From Flectonema sp. DT1601 (lineage: Eukaryota; Euglenozoa; Diplonemea; Diplonemida; Diplonemidae), in NCBI GenBank assembly GCA_964019425.1, contig OZ025821.1:201001-265000 (forward strand): DNA of 64,000 nt, read 5' to 3'. The translations under genes and the position numbers were made by a program. This document shows, in pieces, positions 1-8,932 of this stretch. Within the stretch, counting starts at the first letter, position 1. Every line of letters starts with the position of its first letter. The notes under the pieces are model-generated. The model searched no databases. It worked only from the letters and a program-made list of their open reading frames with translations, and was not told where the DNA came from.

Positions 1-228
1 CAGGGTCTAGTAGAGACCACCAATGTTGTGCGTTGATAGGCAAGGTGACCAACCTTGACATTCTTTCTTTTCTCTCCTGTTGTGACAAACACAAAATACA
101 CACACAGCTTACAGTGTGTTCTTTGTGTATGTTTTCTTCAGGTGTGAGTAGTTTTTTTGTTCTTGCTCTTCAGGGAGGGCCTTAGCCAAAAGCTAACTGT
201 CCAAATCTCACCTGGTAAATTCAACTCG
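1..228. other. unassigned sequence at left edge
   Basis: No gene or known repeat recognised. The segment is CA- and TTC-rich and stops where homology to the retroelement gag gene starts (about 229). It could be the far side of the target DNA or an unrecognised end of the truncated retroelement copy. Confidence 0.3.
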
Positions 229-1531
229 GTCTGAACTGAAAGCGGTTACCCACATTCAGTTTCTTTACAAAGGTTGGTGGGCGTGCTCTCTTCTTTTTTA
301 CTATCAAGGCATTCGCCTTTTCTACAGGATCTTCGGATGCTATCAGTAGTTGCTCCTGAAGCTCCGACCGCTTTGTACCGTCTGTACAGAAAAAGTGTTG
401 AAACCTTAACTGTCTCAACAAATCATCCCCCAACTTCACCAAGTGAGGAACCTGCGTCCAGCCTGTCACTCTTTCCATACCAAAAAGGAAGTTTGAGAGG
501 TTCTCAAATTTTTCAACCAATAAGTCCCCTCCCAGACCATATTTTAGACCGGAAACATATCGGCCATCAAGCTTCATCACTAGTGTCGCCGCCTCCTTCG
601 CTTCAAGGATTTCCTCCCATGCCTTGACCTCCTTTGCACATGACGGGTCAGTTATCAGTTCTAGGTGCTCTTCATGATCAGGTTCAGGCTGAGTATTCTG
701 TTGTATCACCGGTGGCTGGAATGGCTGAGGTGGCATCGGCATCGGTGGCTGATGTGATAGTGGCGGTGGCATCGGCATCGGTGGCTGATGTGATAGTGGC
801 GGTGGTGGCGGTGGCATCGGCATCTTCACTGCTTCGTGTTGCTGTGGTCGTGTCTCTTGTCTTTCTACCCGTGTTTTTAGCGAAACGAGTTCCGCCATTA
901 GCGACTGCATTACAGTCTCGGTTTGTTGTTGCTGTTGCTGCTGTCTCATTGTAAAATCTTCGATGGTCGTCCTTATCGACCCCATCTCTTCAGCCGTGTT
1001 TTCCCTGTACCTGGCAACCGATTCAAACCTCTGACCCACTCCAGAAAAGGTTGCCTCTGTCCGACTTTCTAACACCCTCGTTGCTTCGGCATTGTCTGAA
1101 CATGCCTGCTGCGCCTGTTGACGCAGTAAGGCTGCATCCTCCTGCAGACTGCCCATCGCATCGTTGGCGTCATCATACGACACGAGACGGGGGTTCTCCC
1201 CCCTTGACAGCCGCTCTCCAACCTTCGCGGCTTTTTCTGCTACCAATCCTCGATTTACCCTTGACAGCAGACCCAATAACACAACTGCATGTGTTATTGG
1301 GACCGTCGCCAATGATCCTTGCGGCATCCCCAAAGAGATGGCAAGTGTCCCCCTTACCATCTCCCTAAGCGATGTATCATTCCTCAGCTGATTGAGGTCC
1401 ACTTCAAACGGGATATCTGCTTTTGCTGTATCCAAATCAATCATTTCACTCTCTGTAGGTACCGGATTCCCTGTCTTTTTCTCCCATACATTCTTCAAGG
1501 CAGCAGGGAATGTAAACTCAACAAGTGGCAT
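221..1531 (-). CDS. gag-like ORF1 of the truncated retroelement copy
   Basis: The reading frame is open further upstream, but the Met beginning MPLVEF at 1531 is chosen because the intact copy (7586-8932) starts there. The protein has an N-terminal alpha-helical part, then a Gln run, a coiled-coil stretch and a Pro/Met-rich segment of repeated SHQPPMPMPPP units, then a conserved C-terminal half. Compared with the intact copy it loses about the last dozen residues, including the Gly-rich basic tail, where sequence similarity ends at 229. By position and composition it is a structural, nucleic-acid-packaging protein of a retroelement. No zinc knuckle is visible. It is probably non-functional on its own because the element lacks its enzymes. 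Confidence 0.7.
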   Translation of the reverse strand: MPLVEFTFPAALKNVWEKKTGNPVPTESEMIDLDTAKADIPFEVDLNQLRNDTSLREMVRGTLAISLGMPQGSLATVPITHAVVLLGLLSRVNRGLVAEKAAKVGERLSRGENPRLVSYDDANDAMGSLQEDAALLRQQAQQACSDNAEATRVLESRTEATFSGVGQRFESVARYRENTAEEMGSIRTTIEDFTMRQQQQQQQTETVMQSLMAELVSLKTRVERQETRPQQHEAVKMPMPPPPPPLSHQPPMPMPPPLSHQPPMPMPPQPFQPPVIQQNTQPEPDHEEHLELITDPSCAKEVKAWEEILEAKEAATLVMKLDGRYVSGLKYGLGGDLLVEKFENLSNFLFGMERVTGWTQVPHLVKLGDDLLRQLRFQHFFCTDGTKRSELQEQLLIASEDPVEKANALIVKKKRARPPTFVKKLNVGNRFQFRPS

Positions 1532-1733
1532 CTTCGAAAACGTGAGTGTGAGAGAAAGAAGTGATCGAGCTGTATAAAGAATTTCTTTTTGAAAAAATAG
1601 AAGGCTAAAGAATATATAAAAATGTCTGCTGTTCATTTTTCCAACTTCGGAATCATACACTTTTCTGTCTGATTCCTTTGATTATTTCTTTCCGGTGCTA
1701 AGCTTGGTGGAAAATTACCTGAATGAATTCTAG
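229..1733 (-). mobile_element. truncated tyrosine-recombinase retroelement copy
   Basis: Almost identical to the 5' part (leader plus gag) of the complete element at 4267-9141. Similarity ends at 229 inside the last codons of gag, so the recombinase and RT-RNase H regions are missing. The 5' leader ends at 1733 with the same GAATTCTAG end seen at 4266 and 9141. The leader abuts the RT reading frame of a non-LTR retrotransposon, showing that this copy inserted into it or was joined to it. The few sequence differences from the complete copy (a short indel in the leader, a few changes in the Pro/Met-rich repeat) indicate a recent common source. Confidence 0.8.
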
Positions 1734-3099
1734 AGACACCTTTCCTAAAGCCTTTTTGAAAATTAAATTTAGAAAGAGTGTGGTTTGCGACGGCTTCCTG
1801 AATAACCGTATTAAAAATTTTCCCGTCGCAGTTGCCCACAGCTATCGGTCTCGTTTTCGAGATGTCTTTCCCATCGGAGTTGGGCTTTGGGAGCATTGTT
1901 ACAAACGCTAAGCCCCAACTATCCGGATAGGCCTTGAGTTCGAAAATTCTCTTTAATACCTTGTAAAGTGCTTCCATAAAAGTTGGGACCTTTTTCCATA
2001 CAACATAAGGTATGCAATTGGGACCAGGGGCACATTTGTTTTTTTTCTTTGATAAGAGAATACCAAACTGTTCGAAGCTCGGGAACTGGATATCATCCAT
2101 TGTCTTGTAGTCAGACTTAGGTAAAAAAGAGGGATGGGTGAAATCAGTTTTTTTTTTTTCATTGTCACAATAATTGTTTTTAAAATGTTCAATTATTTTT
2201 TCCTCTGGAATATCAAGGGAGGGGGGTTGAGGATCTTCTTTTTGGAGTTCTTCTTTTATGGCAGTAAACGGATTTTGACGAAATTTATCTTGTAATTTTT
2301 TGAATAAATTTTTCTTTTCTAAATTCCGATACATTCGGAAAATCCTTTTCATTCTCGTTCTTGCCTCTTTCCATTTGACAGCGTTCTCTATAGAAGGCCC
2401 AGATTTGCGGAGCTCCTGTCTTAGCTGTTTCATTTCCAGACGACATTCAAGTTTTTCTTGGTCGAGGATGACCTCTTCCCTTGATTTCTGTTTGCGGGGT
2501 AAATTCCGCTTTGTTTCTTCAAAGAAACCGCTACATATTTGATAAACCGTTTTGAGTAGTTTATCAAGTTGGTCGGCAGGTTTTGAAGAGTTTTCTGTTT
2601 CGACGGTGAAAGTTTGAAGTTTTTCTGCAGCAGAAACGTCGATGTCCTTCCATTCAGTTCCAAAAGATCGGAATTTGAGACGAGACGGGTGTAACGGGGT
2701 AAAAGTGGGTGTTGTAGAGTTATAAGGAACGAAAGCTGTTTGTGAAGTTTTAAAATCTACAGATTCTCCTACAAAGGGAGGTTCCAGGTCTGAATTATTC
2801 CCTGTGAGGGGAGACAGAGGTGTACCTTTACATGTACCGTTAACACAGTGTTTCGCTCTCGTAGCGATACTTTTGAAAAGCTTACCACATTCTGGACAAG
2901 GTAAGTGGTAACAATCTTTAACTTGGGAGTGGGTAGATGGGGGAAAACGTGACTTATAGTCCTTAAATTCCTTACTAAACTTACAGTTACGTCTAAAATG
3001 CGCAACTGGACCTTTGAGGTATGTCTCAAAACATAAAGGACATTTGGCTACTAAAGTTTTATCCCCATCCAGAGCCGATCTCGAAATAGCCTCTTGCAA
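1733..3099 (-). pseudogene. zinc-finger non-LTR retrotransposon polyprotein, truncated in RT
   Basis: About 455 residues of element sequence; the open frame then runs about 33 further codons into the neighbouring element. Near residues 20-40 there is a CPLC...HFRRNC finger and near 68-95 a CPEC...HC...C finger, the arrangement used for target DNA binding in several non-LTR clades (site-specific R2-like elements among them; family knowledge). A charged coiled-coil segment follows. The RT fingers and start of the palm can be read: an APGPNCIPYVVWK block, a PDSW...VTMLPKP block, a TRPIAVGNCDGKIFN block and finally a QKGFRKGVS block. The frame is then broken by the inserted element, before the region expected to hold the catalytic Asp residues. 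It cannot encode an active RT. The clade is not certain. Confidence 0.75.
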
Positions 3100-3190
3100 A
3101 GCCTCGGGGGCTGGGTTGGCTGAGAGATGGTTGCCAGTATCTTTATGACACCGCCGGCCCGGTGTTTCTTTTTTTTTTTGTTGTGAAGTA
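1733..3190 (-). mobile_element. non-LTR retrotransposon, 5' part with interrupted RT
   Basis: The minus strand carries a zinc-finger plus reverse transcriptase ORF, preceded by about 90 bp of leader that is shared in diverged form with 23575-23665. The RT frame is cut at 1733 by the end of the truncated tyrosine-recombinase retroelement. The remaining RT motifs and any endonuclease domain are not found to the left. A nearly identical 254-bp internal piece is present on the + strand at 33454-33707, so the family is or was active in this genome. Confidence 0.75.
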
Positions 3191-3540
3191 GCAATAATAA
3201 AAAAAAAAAAAAATAGAAAAGGGAATGGCTCAGAAACAATATCGATGAGTTAAGATCTTTTTTTTTAAACTATTCCTTTTTTTTTAATTTCGGGCAGCTA
3301 ACCCTAGAGTTTTTTTTTGGTAAATACTGTTTAAAGGAAAACGAGCTACGCTCTAAAACAGAAAAATCGGAGTAACTACTTGTTTATAATATATATTTTG
3401 ATAAATAATGTGGTTGGCAAATGAATGCCGAAGAGGCAACTTGAGAAAAGCAATTGGATGAGAAGAAACATTGGGTCTTATAAAGCAAAGGAGATAGAGG
3501 GGCCTAAAAAGACCGCAGAGTGGATAGCTCCACAAAAGGC
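3191..3540. other. AT-rich spacer
   Basis: Homopolymer-rich sequence between the non-LTR leader and repeat P copy A. No gene, RNA or repeat recognised. Confidence 0.4.
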
Positions 3541-3822
3541 TGAATTTCGATAAAGTGGGAAGTAACGGACTGGGAGCTTTTGGCTCCTGCCCTATTCCCG
3601 ATGTAAACTTTCTTTTTATTTTTATTTTTTTTAACAGGCCCAAAGGGCGACAATGATGGTTGCTGACCAAGGAATAATATTCAAATGAATTTTCGTTTCA
3701 AAGAAACGAACAGAATTAAGAGAGAGGTAGAGAAAAAAAAAAAAAAAAAAAAAAAGAATAGAAAAAAAATATGAAGAGGAAATAATCAAACATGAAAAAA
3801 AAAAAAAAAAAAATAAAATACT
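3541..3822 (+). repeat. composite repeat P, copy A, left part
   Basis: This stretch begins AATTTCGATAAAGTGGGAAG, contains a GGAGC...GGCTCC hairpin, then AACAGGCCCAAAGGGCGACA, an AGAGAGAGG tract and an AATAATCAAACAT block between long A runs. The same ordered blocks occur at 12750-13098 and, reversed, at 16430-16625 plus 17799-17895. In this copy the continuation (ATAAATAAAAAACGTTGTATG and the palindromic array) resumes only at about 9546, after the retroelement cluster. No coding capacity is evident. Confidence 0.75.
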
Positions 3823-3861
3823 GTAAAGGGAAATATTCTCGCGGGGAAATATTCTTGCGGG
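3823..3861 (+). repeat. left remnant of GGAAATATTC foldback element
   Basis: Two tandem GGAAATATTC(T)CGCGG-type motifs, as in the foldback copies at 9142-9236 and 9455-9546. The adjoining TACTGTAAAGGG is the reverse complement of the CCCTTTACAGTA that ends the 9455-9546 copy. The retroelement pair at 3862-9141 therefore appears to have landed inside a foldback element. Confidence 0.6.
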
Positions 3862-4266
3862 TAATTGTCCTTCCATGCTTTGCACCTGTCGAAATAATAA
3901 AACTTAAAAACTACACACGCACCAATAACAAGCGATTACACTAGAACGCGCGATTGCAAGAACACCCTGGTTCAAGGTGGCTCGCTGCGGCGGGGTAACT
4001 GAAGTCCGTTTTCGTTGGACTCAGCTCCACCACGGGGTGGAGGGGTGAGGAGGGTGGGCTTCGAAAACGTGAGTGTGAGAGAAAGAAGTGATCGAGCTGT
4101 ATAAAGAATTTCTTTTTGAAAAAATAGAAGGCTAAAGAATATATAAAAAATGTCTGTTGTTTTGTTCATTTTTCCAACTTCGGAATCATACACTTTTCTG
4201 TCTGATTCCTTTGATTATTTCTTTCTGGTGCTAAGCTTGGTGGAAAATTACCTGAATGAATTCTAG
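3862..4266 (-). mobile_element. internally deleted retroelement (both ends only)
   Basis: This contains about 173 bp identical to the 3' end of the complete element (4267-4438), a 24-bp GGTGGAGG-rich junction, and about 208 bp identical to its 5' leader (8934-9141). It ends in GAATTCTAG, directly abutting the 3' end of the complete copy. The head-to-tail arrangement with both ends intact could come from integration of a circular intermediate followed by deletion, which fits tyrosine-recombinase integration (inference). Confidence 0.75.
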
Positions 4267-4376
4267 TAATTGTCCTTCCATGCTTTGCACCTGTCGAAAT
4301 AATAAAACTTAAAAACTACACACGCACCAATAACAAGCGATTACACTAGAACGCGCGATTGCAAGAACACCCTGGT

Positions 4377-6578
4377 TCAAGGTGGCTCGCTGCGGCGGGG
4401 TAACTGAAGTCCGTTTTCGTTGGACTCAGCTCCACCACCCCTGCGCATGTTGAAAAAGTCCCCCAACGCTTGTTTAACCTTCCCCTTGGTCGAATGAGAA
4501 ACAGTCTCCCTTGAAGGAATGTCAGCAGGATTGTACTTCGTACTAACCCATCCAAGGGTGTAGGAACATTTCAAAAGAAAAAGAAAATCAATGGCCTTGA
4601 CCAAACACTTGTTCAAAATGAATGACTTAACAGACATCTTTTTCCTAAAAACTCCGCATACCGTGGTATTGTCCACCCATATAGTAAGGTGGTCTGCAGC
4701 TTTGATGGCTTTTAATGTCTGCCCTAAGGCATCTGCCTCAAGCACATTGATATGACGATCTTCACCTTGAGGCCATGAAGATCCCACAATATCCAATTCA
4801 CCGCTATTCCAAACAATAACACCTCCCCACCCTTTGAGGGAGGCATCAACAAACACCTCTGCAGTCCTACCACTTTTTCTTTCAGGAAGAATCTTCCTAG
4901 TGCGCTGAACCGCCTGAATCCAACTTGAAAGTTCCTTCTTAACCGACAAGGGAATAGTAACATGATCCTGCACCTGTAAAGAGCCGTAGTTCAGGCGGTT
5001 TGTGATCCTGCGCATGTACTTCAGGGCAAACCAATACTTTCCAGGTGAGACCCCCACGATGGCACTCGCATGCAGAAGGCGGCCCCCCAGCGATTCAAGC
5101 TGTGATGCACTCAAACCTGATAGAACACACGTTGAAATCTTCCTCTTAATCTTAGAACCTAAAGAAACGACCTCATCACAGTGAGAGAACGAAACACCCA
5201 GAAATTCATAATCCTGCGACAAGTTCACTGTGTCACTGGGCTTCCATGTTACTCTCGCTTCCTTAGCAAATCCATCCATTCTTCTTGTCGCCGCCTCTAC
5301 ATCTTCCTTCTTACCAAACAACCTTATGTTGTCAATCCACCAATGAATACCAACACGTTTCTCAGCAAACTCCTCCCTCACAAACATTGGATCACCGGCC
5401 ACAACTGCTGCAATGGTGTTCATGATTTCCGGTGCACAAACATGTCCCATTGGCAATCGTGTCAAAGCAAAGGTCCTTCCAGATGAATCGAAAAATGTAA
5501 AGAACTTCTGTGACTGTTCTGGTATTTGGATCTGAAAGAAACCAGTCTTGAAATCCCTGCATGAAGCCACCTCAGAACGAACTGCATCCAAGTAGTATGA
5601 GATATGTTTTAGTGGGACATTCGGCTCATATCCAAAATCTGTCAGGTTTTCATTTGCTTCTCGCGTCCATAAAATGAAGCGTTGCCTGTTCCCAGTCTCC
5701 CTCTCCTCATACACTGTAAAAGGTATGTTCTCAGACAAAGGGGCCGTGCTAACAGGTACCGCAATCCCACAGTTTACCAATTCTTCTGCGTGTTCAGAGC
5801 TGAAACGTGATTTCTTCCTTCTAACTCGGTTCATTCTCTCCTTTAATACAGGGAACGTTAAAGACAAGACATGCTTGAACCTCTCCAAGATCGCTGGATG
5901 CATTCTGTCTTGAACCATCTCAAGATCCATAGTTTCAGTTGAGGCAACATGGAGAGGTGAGGCAATCTCCTCAGCAGTAGTGGGAATGCGGGTGCTCTTG
6001 GAACGATGTGTGAAACCTGCTCCTATCTTTCTAATAACATCTCTCTCTAAAGGAGGGAGGTAACAATCTGTGTCCTCAGTGCCCTTGCCATTGCGACTTG
6101 ATCCCCTCCATACCTCAGGGTTACGTCCGAAAGAGGTGATATTGTTTTGTGCTTTGCTAATCTGCTTATGAGCTCTTCTGGGATAGGATGACCCTCTGCC
6201 AAGACCTGCATCAAGTGGCTGATCGCACCTCTCTTTATGGAGTGTGCCGTGTACTGCTTCATGCTGGGGTCCTTTCTGAATTCTTTCACCAGGCTTGATG
6301 TGTCCCACGGGTGTAAACTTTCGAAGTGGCCCATTCCCTGCAACAACTCGAAGATTCCTTCCGTCAGTGATCCCTGAATCACCGCCCATCGACTTGGCGA
6401 GAAAGGGTTCGCCCTCTTCCCTTTTGGGGTGGTAAACCAATCTATTATGATCTCGTCTTCGGTCACGTGTATAAACTGGCTGCGTGTCAGTGCTGCTACC
6501 TCGGCCCATCTGGACGCAGTCTTCCATGCTACCAGTACTGCCAACCAGGTTCTGCAATCCTTCTGTGCTGCTGCCCAC
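4377..6578 (-). CDS. reverse transcriptase - RNase H of the retroelement
   Basis: An open frame of 733 codons. The first roughly 175 residues overlap the recombinase gene in another frame and look unlike protein, so the true start is probably later or reached by frameshift. RT motifs are readable: DFKTGFFQIQI (motif A Asp), FTRLPMG-type LTRLPMGHVCAPEIMN (motif B), and HWWIDNIRLFG as motif C, where the usual Y-x-D-D is W-I-D-N. RNase H follows with VFVDASLKGWGG, an LEAD block, IWVDNTT and a final NPADIPSR. It copies element RNA into DNA in the nucleus or cytoplasm. The last 20 codons run into the terminal sequence that is repeated at 3862-4034. The N-for-D change in motif C is the main oddity; the frame is otherwise intact. 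Confidence 0.85.
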   Translation of the reverse strand: MGSSTEGLQNLVGSTGSMEDCVQMGRGSSTDTQPVYTRDRRRDHNRLVYHPKREEGEPFLAKSMGGDSGITDGRNLRVVAGNGPLRKFTPVGHIKPGERIQKGPQHEAVHGTLHKERCDQPLDAGLGRGSSYPRRAHKQISKAQNNITSFGRNPEVWRGSSRNGKGTEDTDCYLPPLERDVIRKIGAGFTHRSKSTRIPTTAEEIASPLHVASTETMDLEMVQDRMHPAILERFKHVLSLTFPVLKERMNRVRRKKSRFSSEHAEELVNCGIAVPVSTAPLSENIPFTVYEERETGNRQRFILWTREANENLTDFGYEPNVPLKHISYYLDAVRSEVASCRDFKTGFFQIQIPEQSQKFFTFFDSSGRTFALTRLPMGHVCAPEIMNTIAAVVAGDPMFVREEFAEKRVGIHWWIDNIRLFGKKEDVEAATRRMDGFAKEARVTWKPSDTVNLSQDYEFLGVSFSHCDEVVSLGSKIKRKISTCVLSGLSASQLESLGGRLLHASAIVGVSPGKYWFALKYMRRITNRLNYGSLQVQDHVTIPLSVKKELSSWIQAVQRTRKILPERKSGRTAEVFVDASLKGWGGVIVWNSGELDIVGSSWPQGEDRHINVLEADALGQTLKAIKAADHLTIWVDNTTVCGVFRKKMSVKSFILNKCLVKAIDFLFLLKCSYTLGWVSTKYNPADIPSRETVSHSTKGKVKQALGDFFNMRRGGGAESNENGLQLPRRSEPP

Positions 6579-7504
6579 TCGAGCAGGTCGTTTTTGATCA
6601 TCGGTACAGCCTGCTGTGTTGGTATTGCTGCCCCTGCTGCCCTTAAAGCTGCAGCTAGGCTCAGCAATTGGCCGTTTGGCATGCCCATTTTTCCCATCAC
6701 CGCGGACAGCATCTTTGTATATGTCAGGAGGCCCTGTGGTGACACCCCTGTAGCCATCACAAACAGAACTCCCGAGCTGTGGTCGATTTGCAGATTACTT
6801 TCCTGCCCCCACTTCAGAAATCTCTTCCAAAGGTTCCTTCTGCCTGATGTGGTCTTCCCTGCCCACATCTCCTGCATTGTCTCTGACAAGCGTTCGGTTG
6901 CCTCGATCTCGGTTATCTTGTCCTCTGGGTGCCCCCTTCCATTCTGGTCCCCCTTCGACAACATCTGCAGAATGATGTTCCCCACCACATTGTGCTGGTC
7001 TAATTGAACTTCGCTCCCGTACAATGTGGATACTTGTCTTGTTGTTGATGGATCTTCTCGAGGATGAATTGCGTTCCTGTACCGTCCCAGGTCGGACGGA
7101 GTTCTCGTTGACATATCGACTTTCAATTGATTTGCGTTCCTGCACAGCCCCAGGTTGGACACCGTTCTCCTTGGGGAATCGGCTTGTAATATTTTTGCGT
7201 TCCTGTACAGTCCCAGGTTGGACGGAGTTCCCACTGACAGATCGACTTGTAATTGATTTGCGTTCCTGTACAGTCCCAGGTTGGACGGAGTTCCCACTGA
7301 CAGATCGACTTGTAATTGATTCGCGTTCCTGTACAGTCCCAGGTCGGACGGAGTTCCCACTGACAGATCGATTTGTAATTGATTTGCGTTCCTGTACAGT
7401 CCCAGGTCGGACGGTGTTCTCTCTGACAGATCGACTTGCAATAGTTTTACGTTCCTGTACAGTCCCAGGTCGGACACCGTTCTCAACGACAGATCGGCCT
7501 TCAA
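6047..7504 (-). CDS. tyrosine recombinase of the retroelement
   Basis: Up to 485 codons. The N-terminal 150 or so residues are a 21-residue tandem repeat (LYRNANQLQVDLS type) encoded by the 63-bp minisatellite at 7060-7560, so the true start is uncertain. After a helical core-binding region, catalytic motifs appear in order: Arg in TASRWAEVAALTR, the His box AHSIKRGAISHL, a second basic position in RLAKHKTIS, and the nucleophile Tyr in TLRYGGD. It would integrate a circular DNA intermediate into the genome. In the His box the residue three after His is Lys and the Arg is at plus four, whereas many family members show HxxR. The 3' part overlaps the RT frame by about 530 bp. Confidence 0.8.
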   Translation of the reverse strand: MKADLSLRTVSDLGLYRNVKLLQVDLSERTPSDLGLYRNANQLQIDLSVGTPSDLGLYRNANQLQVDLSVGTPSNLGLYRNANQLQVDLSVGTPSNLGLYRNAKILQADSPRRTVSNLGLCRNANQLKVDMSTRTPSDLGRYRNAIHPREDPSTTRQVSTLYGSEVQLDQHNVVGNIILQMLSKGDQNGRGHPEDKITEIEATERLSETMQEMWAGKTTSGRRNLWKRFLKWGQESNLQIDHSSGVLFVMATGVSPQGLLTYTKMLSAVMGKMGMPNGQLLSLAAALRAAGAAIPTQQAVPMIKNDLLEWAAAQKDCRTWLAVLVAWKTASRWAEVAALTRSQFIHVTEDEIIIDWFTTPKGKRANPFSPSRWAVIQGSLTEGIFELLQGMGHFESLHPWDTSSLVKEFRKDPSMKQYTAHSIKRGAISHLMQVLAEGHPIPEELISRLAKHKTISPLSDVTLRYGGDQVAMARALRTQIVTSLL

Positions 7505-7560
7505 TTGATTTTTGTTCCTGTACAGTCCCAGGCTGGACGAACTTGCAGCTCCATGCTGAC
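7060..7560 (-). repeat. 63-bp coding minisatellite inside the retroelement
   Basis: Eight units with starts spaced exactly 63 bp (CCTGTA-type box at 7076, 7139, 7202, 7265, 7328, 7391, 7454, 7517). Because 63 is divisible by three and the unit has no stop in several frames, long repeat-bearing frames are open on both strands. Only the one fused to the recombinase is taken as possibly translated. Confidence 0.85.
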
Positions 7561-7585
7561 TTGCGATAGAAGGGGTTCCCGCGGT

Positions 7586-8932
7586 TCACTTCGCCTGTAG
7601 ACGTGAGCCCCCCCCGGCGTTTCCCTTCGGTCTGAACTGAAAGCGGTTACCCACATTCAGTTTCTTTACAAAGGTTGGTGGGCGTGCTCTCTTCTTTTTT
7701 ACTATCAAGGCATTCGCCTTTTCTACAGGATCTTCGGATGCTATCAGTAGTTGCTCCTGAAGCTCCGACCGCTTTGTACCGTCTGTACAGAAAAAGTGTT
7801 GAAACCTTAACTGTCTCAACAAATCATCCCCCAACTTCACCAAGTGAGGAACCTGCGTCCAGCCTGTCACTCTTTCCATACCAAAAAGGAAGTTTGAGAG
7901 GTTCTCAAATTTTTCAACCAATAAGTCCCCTCCCAGACCATATTTTAGACCGGAAACATATCGGCCATCAAGCTTCATCACTAGTGTCGCCGCCTCCTTC
8001 GCTTCAAGGATTTCCTCCCATGCCTTGACCTCCTTTGCACATGACGGGTCAGTTATCAGTTCTAGGTGCTCTTCATGATCAGGTTCAGGCTGAGTATTCT
8101 GTTGTATCACCGGTGGCTGGAATGGCTGAGGTGGCATCCCCACTGGTGGCTGATGTGATAGTGGCGGTGGCATCGGCATCGGTGGCTGATGTGATAGTGG
8201 CGGTGGTGGCGGTGGCATCGGCATCTTCACTGCTTCGTGTTGCTGTGGTCGTGTCTCTTGTCTTTCTACCCGTGTTTTTAGCGAAACGAGTTCCGCCATT
8301 AGCGACTGCATTACAGTCTCGGTTTGTTGTTGCTGTTGCTGCTGTCTCATTGTAAAATCTTCGATGGTCGTCCTTATCGACCCCATCTCTTCAGCCGTGT
8401 TTTCCCTGTACCTGGCAACCGATTCAAACCTCTGACCCACTCCAGAAAAGGTTGCCTCTGTCCGACTTTCTAACACCCTCGTTGCTTCGGCATTGTCTGA
8501 ACATGCCTGCTGCGCCTGTTGACGCAGTAAGGCTGCATCCTCCTGCAGACTGCCCATCGCATCGTTGGCGTCATCATACGACACGAGACGGGGGTTCTCC
8601 CCCCTTGACAGCCGCTCTCCAACCTTCGCGGCTTTTTCTGCTACCAATCCTCGATTTACCCTTGACAGCAGACCCAATAACACAACTGCATGTGTTATTG
8701 GGACCGTCGCCAATGATCCTTGCGGCATCCCCAAAGAGATGGCAAGTGTCCCCCTTACCATCTCCCTAAGCGATGTATCATTCCTCAGCTGATTGAGGTC
8801 CACTTCAAACGGGATATCTGCTTTTGCTGTATCCAAATCAATCATTTCACTCTCTGTAGGTACCGGATTCCCTGTCTTTTTCTCCCATACATTCTTCAAG
8901 GCAGCAGGGAATGTAAACTCAACAAGTGGCAT
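7586..8932 (-). CDS. gag-like ORF1 of the complete retroelement
   Basis: 448 codons starting MPLVEF. It has an N-terminal helical domain, a Gln-rich coiled coil (residues near 195-230), a Pro/Met-rich repeat, a conserved C-terminal half and a Gly-rich basic tail (RPKGNAGGG). No zinc knuckle is seen. It lies first in the element, about 80 bp upstream of the recombinase frame and downstream of a leader of about 210 bp that is highly conserved between copies. The role is inferred as the nucleic-acid-binding structural protein. The near-identical copy at 221-1531 lacks the tail. Confidence 0.75.
   Translation of the reverse strand: MPLVEFTFPAALKNVWEKKTGNPVPTESEMIDLDTAKADIPFEVDLNQLRNDTSLREMVRGTLAISLGMPQGSLATVPITHAVVLLGLLSRVNRGLVAEKAAKVGERLSRGENPRLVSYDDANDAMGSLQEDAALLRQQAQQACSDNAEATRVLESRTEATFSGVGQRFESVARYRENTAEEMGSIRTTIEDFTMRQQQQQQQTETVMQSLMAELVSLKTRVERQETRPQQHEAVKMPMPPPPPPLSHQPPMPMPPPLSHQPPVGMPPQPFQPPVIQQNTQPEPDHEEHLELITDPSCAKEVKAWEEILEAKEAATLVMKLDGRYVSGLKYGLGGDLLVEKFENLSNFLFGMERVTGWTQVPHLVKLGDDLLRQLRFQHFFCTDGTKRSELQEQLLIASEDPVEKANALIVKKKRARPPTFVKKLNVGNRFQFRPKGNAGGGSRLQAK

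Noticed and set aside
634-954. Val/Ala-rich + strand frames opposite the gag gene (also 8035-8355)
   Set aside because: Antisense shadows of the Pro/Met-rich gag repeat; identical in both copies because the DNA is.
7024-7569. Long + strand frame with a 21-residue repeat (LRSCTVPGWTEFPLTDR type)
   Set aside because: It is the antisense of the 63-bp minisatellite, whose period keeps any stop-free frame open. No protein features beyond the repeat.
6795-7589. Minus-strand frame with VRPGTVQERKS repeats between gag and recombinase
   Set aside because: Another frame of the same minisatellite; it loses coding character where the recombinase domain begins.
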